A stretch of DNA of 64,000 nucleotides from the NCBI GenBank assembly GCA_963922205.1, contig CAWUHX010000166.1, forward strand, positions 738,019 to 802,018, in the 5' to 3' direction. Shown one piece after another: positions 59,373 through 64,000 of the stretch. Source of the stretch: Romanomermis culicivorax (taxonomy: Eukaryota; Nematoda; Enoplea; Mermithida; Mermithidae). The notes beneath the pieces were generated by a model. The model did not search any database. It saw nothing but the letters and a program-made list of their open reading frames with translations, and was not told the DNA's origin. Numbering within the stretch: the stretch's first letter is position 1; each line of letters opens with the position of its first letter. The position numbers and the translations under genes are program-made.

Positions 59373-59669
59373 CCTAATCCGCGGATCGGCTAATTGCCTC
59401 CGCAGCCAAAATAAAGCGTCATGTTGCATAAGCTCTTGCTCCTCGCGCATCCGCTGCAATTCTTGCCGCCTTTGCGAACTGAGCCGCGAAATTTCTTCCC
59501 GGCTCATCACAGCGCCACTGCCCCGTTGATCGCGGAAAATTTCCGCCAAATCGGGTTCGCTGCCGCGGCCCCTGGTCGGTGATGGGGGACTGCTGCTGCT
59601 GCTGAAATTGATGGCGGCTGATTTTTTAGCGTAACTGACGTCATTCGTGAACGACGGAGGTCTGGTTGT
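59373..59669 (-). CDS. Unidentified gene, exon 3 in window
   Basis: Acceptor TTTTCTTAG, donor GTAAGG; 297 nt, phase 0 in and out. Ser-rich start, then a charged helix rich in Arg, Glu and Gln. Confidence 0.72.
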
Positions 59670-62600
59670 CTAAGAAAAACAATCAGGTTTAACATTTTTC
59701 CATTTTCCTGCGAAAGCTAATCGTCAGGCACAATGTGGAGAATTTTGTGTTTTACTATGGTTTCTTAAGAGTGTGCAACTGGAAAAATGCAGTAAGCCAA
59801 TGAGTTAAAATTCTTGCTCTTGCTCATCACTTATATTAGTTATAGTCAGTATATACGCAAACGGTACTGCTTCATTGCCTGTAGAAAATAAAGGCTGCCG
59901 TCGACGGCGGTAGGACAGTAGCCGTAGATAAATTACAGTAATAAGAATCGCAATTGGTTTCTCGTGATTATTTTTAATCTGAATAGCCTCATCATTTGTT
60001 GTTGTCAAACTTCGTAAACTAAACAATGCGGAGATATAGAGCCAAGCTAGAATGTCAAGCTATTACTCGAGTGGTATACTGCAGAGTTATACTCGTACCA
60101 CACTGCGTATTCACAATGAATTACTGCTTTTGGATACTACTCTAAGTCCTGATTTGCACAATTGAAAAATGCAAAAATTAGTACTGACGTCAAAATCGTT
60201 TGCACGAAGCTTTTACACTCCATAATTTTCTATTCATAAAATTATTACATCACCTAACACTACTCAGAAATTTCAAGTTTTGCTTCATATTGTTCAGCAG
60301 AAGTTCGTGACAATATAAAATGGTACTTGATTTCCACCTTTATTATTTAGAAGAATTCCAGGAAAACAGACTGTAGAATCATCCGCTACAGATTATAATA
60401 GGTGATTAGTGAAATCGGGTTAATTTTACGAGCTGTTGACTTTAGAATTGTCTGTTGATCAATGCTTCTCTAGCGTTCTGAAAGAGTTTCCGAAAAGATG
60501 ACAAAATTAAATTTCAGTTTTTATAAATTTTTCGTCTTCTGCCAATATTTTTCTACATACAGAATAAGTGTTACACAACAAAGAAGTCACGAATTTCACT
60601 GCAGTTCCCAGGGAAGCTTTTCCTATATTACAGTAATTCAATTTTCAATGACCATGAAGTATCTCTTTCTGACGTCAAAGTTTTTTTCCCTTATCACTAC
60701 GATTACTAGTGTTTAGCATGGAATATAGATTAGTCATGAATACTACGTACAGGATGGGTAAAAAAACACTCACGCACTGTTTCAGGAATGAAACTGTGAA
60801 AAATATGAATATTGTGACGTGGCAAATTGGTCGGTCAAGATGCATGTTTCAATTGAGCAAAGTGAAATTGTTTAGTATTTGAGATGAAAACGGGTTTAAC
60901 TTGTTTGAAGCATGGAAAATATTTCTCTAGCGCTTGGGAAAAATATAAGTTTTTCAAAACGTTCCGCTCAATCAAAATGTTCTGCTCAATGATTTCTGTT
61001 CTACTGTACCTGTTGTATGGCAACATACAACATTCCACCCGTAGGATTGATGTTGTAGCCAATCCACGGGTCCCGAACCCGGCCATTTTTGTTGAGCCCT
61101 GGTCGGGATGGTTACACCTACCCCGACATTGGCCAATGGTGGGACAGCTACGGCGCCACCCAGGAAGCCCTTCAACACTGGTGACCGTACCAGGGGGCCC
61201 CCCTGTTGCTCCAAGGGGGGAGGGATGTTGTATGGCAACATACAACATTCCACCCGTAGGATTGATGTTGTAGCCAATCCACGGGTCCCGAACCCGGCCA
61301 TTTTTGTTGAGCCCTGGTCGGGATGGTTACACCTACCCCGACATTGGCCAATGGTGGGACAGCTACGGCGCCACCCAGGAAGCCCTTCAACATACCTATT
61401 TTAATGTCATTTTTTGCATCTTATCTGTCATAAAATTCAGTACCGCATCAATATTTTCTAGACTAAAAGCATAGAGAACAGAACGAAACGGAGAAACAAC
61501 TACGGATTTATACAATAATAGCAAGAAAAAAACGATGACTTCAAAAAATGACACCGAAAGTCACATCAAAACTTCTGAAATTCTACAAAATATCATTCGA
61601 TAGAAAATGTTTGACTATTCAGATGAAACACTTCTACCTAAACCAATGCACTATAATTATAGAGTAATCGAGTAAAAAGCGGAGGAGTCTATTTCTTGGT
61701 CTATATCATGTATCATATTCTCACCCCATTTTTTATCATAGCCATCGCCCGCATATGAGCGTCGGGACCTGCCGTCGATCTCCTAGCGTTATTTGCTACG
61801 GCCGGTACCGTCATCGAAGTAGAGGGAAGAAATTCGTCGCCATCGGCTACGGCGTCCGGCGTAGTCGACGGACCCAAAACTGATTGGTCGAAACTTTTAC
61901 TGAAAGCGCCGCCGCAGCGCCGCCTGCCGCCGTAGAAATCATATAAATCGTACGGTTGAGCGTTTACAGAATAATGAGAATTGCTGGCCGTCCGTAAAAC
62001 GTTGGGTCGAGATGGCGTCGGCGCCTGCTGCTGCGGTTGATTACGCGCCTTGACGGCTTGTGACAACGGCGGCGGTGCTTTAGAACCGGAGACACCAGCT
62101 GACGACGCCTGCTGACGACGTTTTTCGTCGAGCGTAAACGAATTTACGTCGTCCATATTTTTGTCTAGTGTCATCACGGACGACGTTTTCCTCACTTCTT
62201 CGGGTCTACAGAAAGTTTTCAGTAGTTTACTGTAATTTGAACAGTATAGGAGTATTTTGGATATCAAAAACTTTCATGTAAAGAATAATTGTAACTATTG
62301 CCGCAAAAAAATGTAAATAATTGTTTTCGTATAACTTTTTGTATCATGTATCATTTTGTATAGGAACCATCATTTGAATGTAGGTAAAGTCATACCACTC
62401 AATGCCGCGATACCACGTGTATGAGGATGGCTATTAAATTAATTACGATTTCATTTCAATAGAAGCTTACGCCGTGCTGAGCTCGATTTATGAAACTACG
62501 GGCGACATCAAACTGTATTTTTTATGAAAGTACTGTAGTGAGATTTTCCCCAGTAATTGAGTTGATTTTACATTGCGCAACCGTTGCAGCTGTAAGATGA

Positions 62601-64000
62601 AAGATCTACTTGAATGAAAAAAAACTACATTTTCTTGTTAAGGATTCACTGGAACTCCTCAAACACAGTATGGGAGACTTTGGATCACAATTCCATTTCA
62701 TCTTATAACATATTGTCTTACAATTGTGTAAAAACTGAGTGCGCCGATCGAGAATGAGGTATCCTTGATATGATCAACCGTTGCATAGCAAGGAGAAATG
62801 ATGCAAAGAGATCTGACTAAGGGGGAACAAACTCTATCGACAAAACCCTCTTCCAATTCAGTGAATTTTATTCGAAATTCGAAAATGAGTGGTGAAAAAG
62901 CAAACATTCAGAATGTCGCATTAAGCTTTCTTAAATCAGTATTGGAACATATTGAAAAGACAAAACATTTCACATGAAGCAGAAATACTTTTGAGACTGA
63001 ATAGCGAAGAAGATAATATAACATAGCATGCTTTATTGTAAATGTAGTACTACGATAAATTAATATAGATAGGAGTATATCATAATAGGCACCAAAAGGT
63101 GGATCTCCTCAAGTTCCAAATAAAAAAGACCGGTTTTTGTCGTTGCATCAATTTTACACAAAGATATGAAGGTGAAAGCCAATAACCTTGAACATTCCTT
63201 TATTCAAATGCAACTTACGCTACAGTTCCAGCTAACGACTCCGATGACTGTAGTTGGTGTAAAAAGCAGAACTTGAAGTTTATGTATTTCGAATCTATAT
63301 CCAGGAAAAGAGACCTGCTGAACATCTACGTAACTCAAGCTTGGAAATGAGATAGAAACCATCCCTCAGACGTAGTAGACCACAGTGTAGCCATATTAAC
63401 ATCTCTCCCTCAGATTTTTCCTCAGATTTATCCTAGCCATGCTTTTCGACCATTGGATTAGCAAATACTAATTTTTTTGGAGTTTTCAAATACAATCGTT
63501 AATTTTTGGACATTTTTCTCGACTTTATAGAGTAAACATTCCAGTTTTTATTCTCAGAGACCCAACCCTGGAATACAGCTGCAATAACTCAGACCTCAAA
63601 AATCTATTATAGGCATGGTATTAAAATGTATATCACAGTCTCACATTATAAGCCTCGATTCATCCGTAGGAGTGCTCTGTTGTGGAATGCCTAAATTCTG
63701 GTCCATCACCATCATTTGATGCTGGAACTGTTGTTGCTGCTGTTGCTGTGCAAAGCCCGTTTGTCCGTAAAGTTGCGCCCGGCTCATCGATCCGGGGTCG
63801 TAGCCGACGGACGATAGAGTCCCTCCAGTGGCCATCGGCTGCCTTTGTTGCGCCATTTTGAGCAAAAGGTTTTCGTAAGCTTGCGACGTGTTCAAAGCAG
63901 ATGGGGGGCGGTGGCGGATGCTGGTGCTGTTGTTGGGACAATGCGTTGAGGTTCACTGGATGTTGCAGGAGGCCGGGCATTTGAGTCAGGAGATCGGCAC
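59373..64000 (-). CDS. Unidentified Gln/Ser-rich host protein, three exons, 5' end beyond the window
   Basis: Three minus-strand exons join in phase: 63645..64000 (continues beyond the window), 61725..62205 and 59373..59669. Exon 1 codes for a Gln/Pro-rich part (SQQQHQHPPPPP, AYENLLLKMAQQRQ, a run of seven Gln). Exon 2 has VMTLDKNMDDVNSFTLDEKR and Ser/Pro-rich sequence; exon 3 has SEPDLAEIFRDQRG and a charged helix SREEISRLSSQRRQELQRM ending FWLRRQLADPRIR. This looks like a low-complexity scaffold or adaptor protein, but I do not recognise the family. In exon 1 the frame shifts by one base at a C6 run (63903-63908), probably a sequencing or assembly error. The 3' exons are not found before ESRP. 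Confidence 0.7.
60190..60376. repeat. MITE family B, copy 5 (left end worn)
   Basis: TCGTTTGCACGAAGC inside and AGGAAAACAGACTGTAG at the right match the family; no clear left end. Confidence 0.5.
61011..61177. repeat. Left LTR of the TRIM
   Basis: 167 bp, TG...CA ends, with a short internal palindrome TGTTGTATG/CATACAACA at its start. Appears identical to 61226..61392. Confidence 0.85.
61226..61392. repeat. Right LTR of the TRIM
   Basis: 167 bp, preceded by the purine run, followed by the TACC duplication. Confidence 0.85.
61725..62205 (-). CDS. Unidentified gene, exon 2 in window
   Basis: Acceptor TTTCTGTAG, donor GTGAGA; 481 nt, phase 2 to 0. Codes for PEEVRKTSSVMTLDKN through AHMRAMAMIKNG. 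Confidence 0.72.
62206..63644. other. Intron of the unidentified gene
   Basis: About 1.4 kb of AT-rich sequence. I see no gene or clear repeat in it. Confidence 0.5.
63645..64000 (-). CDS. Unidentified gene, exon 1 in window
   Basis: Open at the window edge; donor GTGAGA, ends in phase 2. Good protein-like sequence in one frame above 63908 and in the next frame below it, with the switch at six C on the minus strand. Confidence 0.7.

Larger units (their letters stand above)
61011..61392. mobile_element. TRIM-type miniature LTR retrotransposon, 382 bp
   Basis: Two apparently identical 167-bp direct repeats (61011..61177 and 61226..61392), each starting TGTTGTATGG and ending CTTCAACA, surround a 48-bp interior. 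The interior starts one base in with TGGTGACCGTACC (a primer-site-like TGG start) and ends with a purine run AAGGGGGGAGGGA before the second repeat (polypurine tract). TACC flanks both ends (61007-61010 and 61393-61396), a 4-bp target duplication. There is no coding capacity. LTR identity suggests recent insertion, in an intron of the unidentified gene. Confidence 0.85.

Noticed and set aside
1..64000. tRNA and rRNA genes
   Set aside because: Looked for conserved tRNA arms and rRNA cores while reading; none seen. A covariance-model scan would be needed to exclude them.

Overview
The window is eukaryotic nuclear DNA. It is AT-rich and intron-rich and dense in transposable elements. Two conserved host genes can be identified on the minus strand: MRI1 (methylthioribose-1-phosphate isomerase of the methionine salvage pathway) and an ESRP/fusilli-type splicing regulator. 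ESRP with an N-terminal exonuclease-like domain points to a bilaterian animal; the long introns and heavy load of small DNA transposons fit an invertebrate such as an arthropod. I cannot name the species.

Layout. (1) 1..13701: an old, broken copy of a very large Ty3/gypsy-type LTR retrotransposon on the minus strand, cut by the window start. Its LTR is split by a 450-bp TA-flanked MITE. (2) 13702..29363: MRI1, five exons between 18845 and 28312, with introns full of TIR elements: a CAGGC-ended element, inverted arrays of a CAATTCGCCCCC unit, two hAT-type elements with perfect 8-bp target duplications, and a Harbinger-like element keeping a Myb/SANT exon. (3) 29364..44045: a nearly full-length 14.7-kb copy of the same retrotransposon on the plus strand, with two LTRs, an intact 2278-aa Gag-Pol and an intact second large ORF of at least 1477 aa. 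(4) 46339..56471: seven ESRP exons coding for the N-terminal exonuclease-like domain and RRM1; RRM2 and RRM3 are not in the window. Its introns hold a 97-bp tandem array, a 1-kb fold-back element and several MITEs. (5) 59373..64000: three exons of an unidentified Gln/Ser-rich minus-strand gene; one intron contains a 382-bp TRIM with identical 167-bp LTRs and a 4-bp target duplication.

The most unusual system is the retrotransposon. Its second ORF starts with a DEDDy-type 3'-5' exonuclease domain (RNase D/WRN-exo/EXD-like; D29, E31, D102, Y207 and D211 in the numbering from 38241) and ends in an RGG box, with acidic, coiled-coil and basic segments between. The motifs visible in the degenerate copy are also kept. 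The ATG at 38241 is probably not the true start. A small upstream ORF (37341..37461) ends in a strong GT donor that is phase-compatible with a conserved acceptor at 38144-38145. In both copies the protein sequence is conserved upstream of 38241, and the small ORF differs mostly at synonymous sites. This suggests an env-like spliced subgenomic mRNA for an exonuclease/RNA-binding accessory protein.

All identifications come from reading motifs by eye; no database search was run. Splice sites were chosen by GT/AG plus phase agreement across successive exons.
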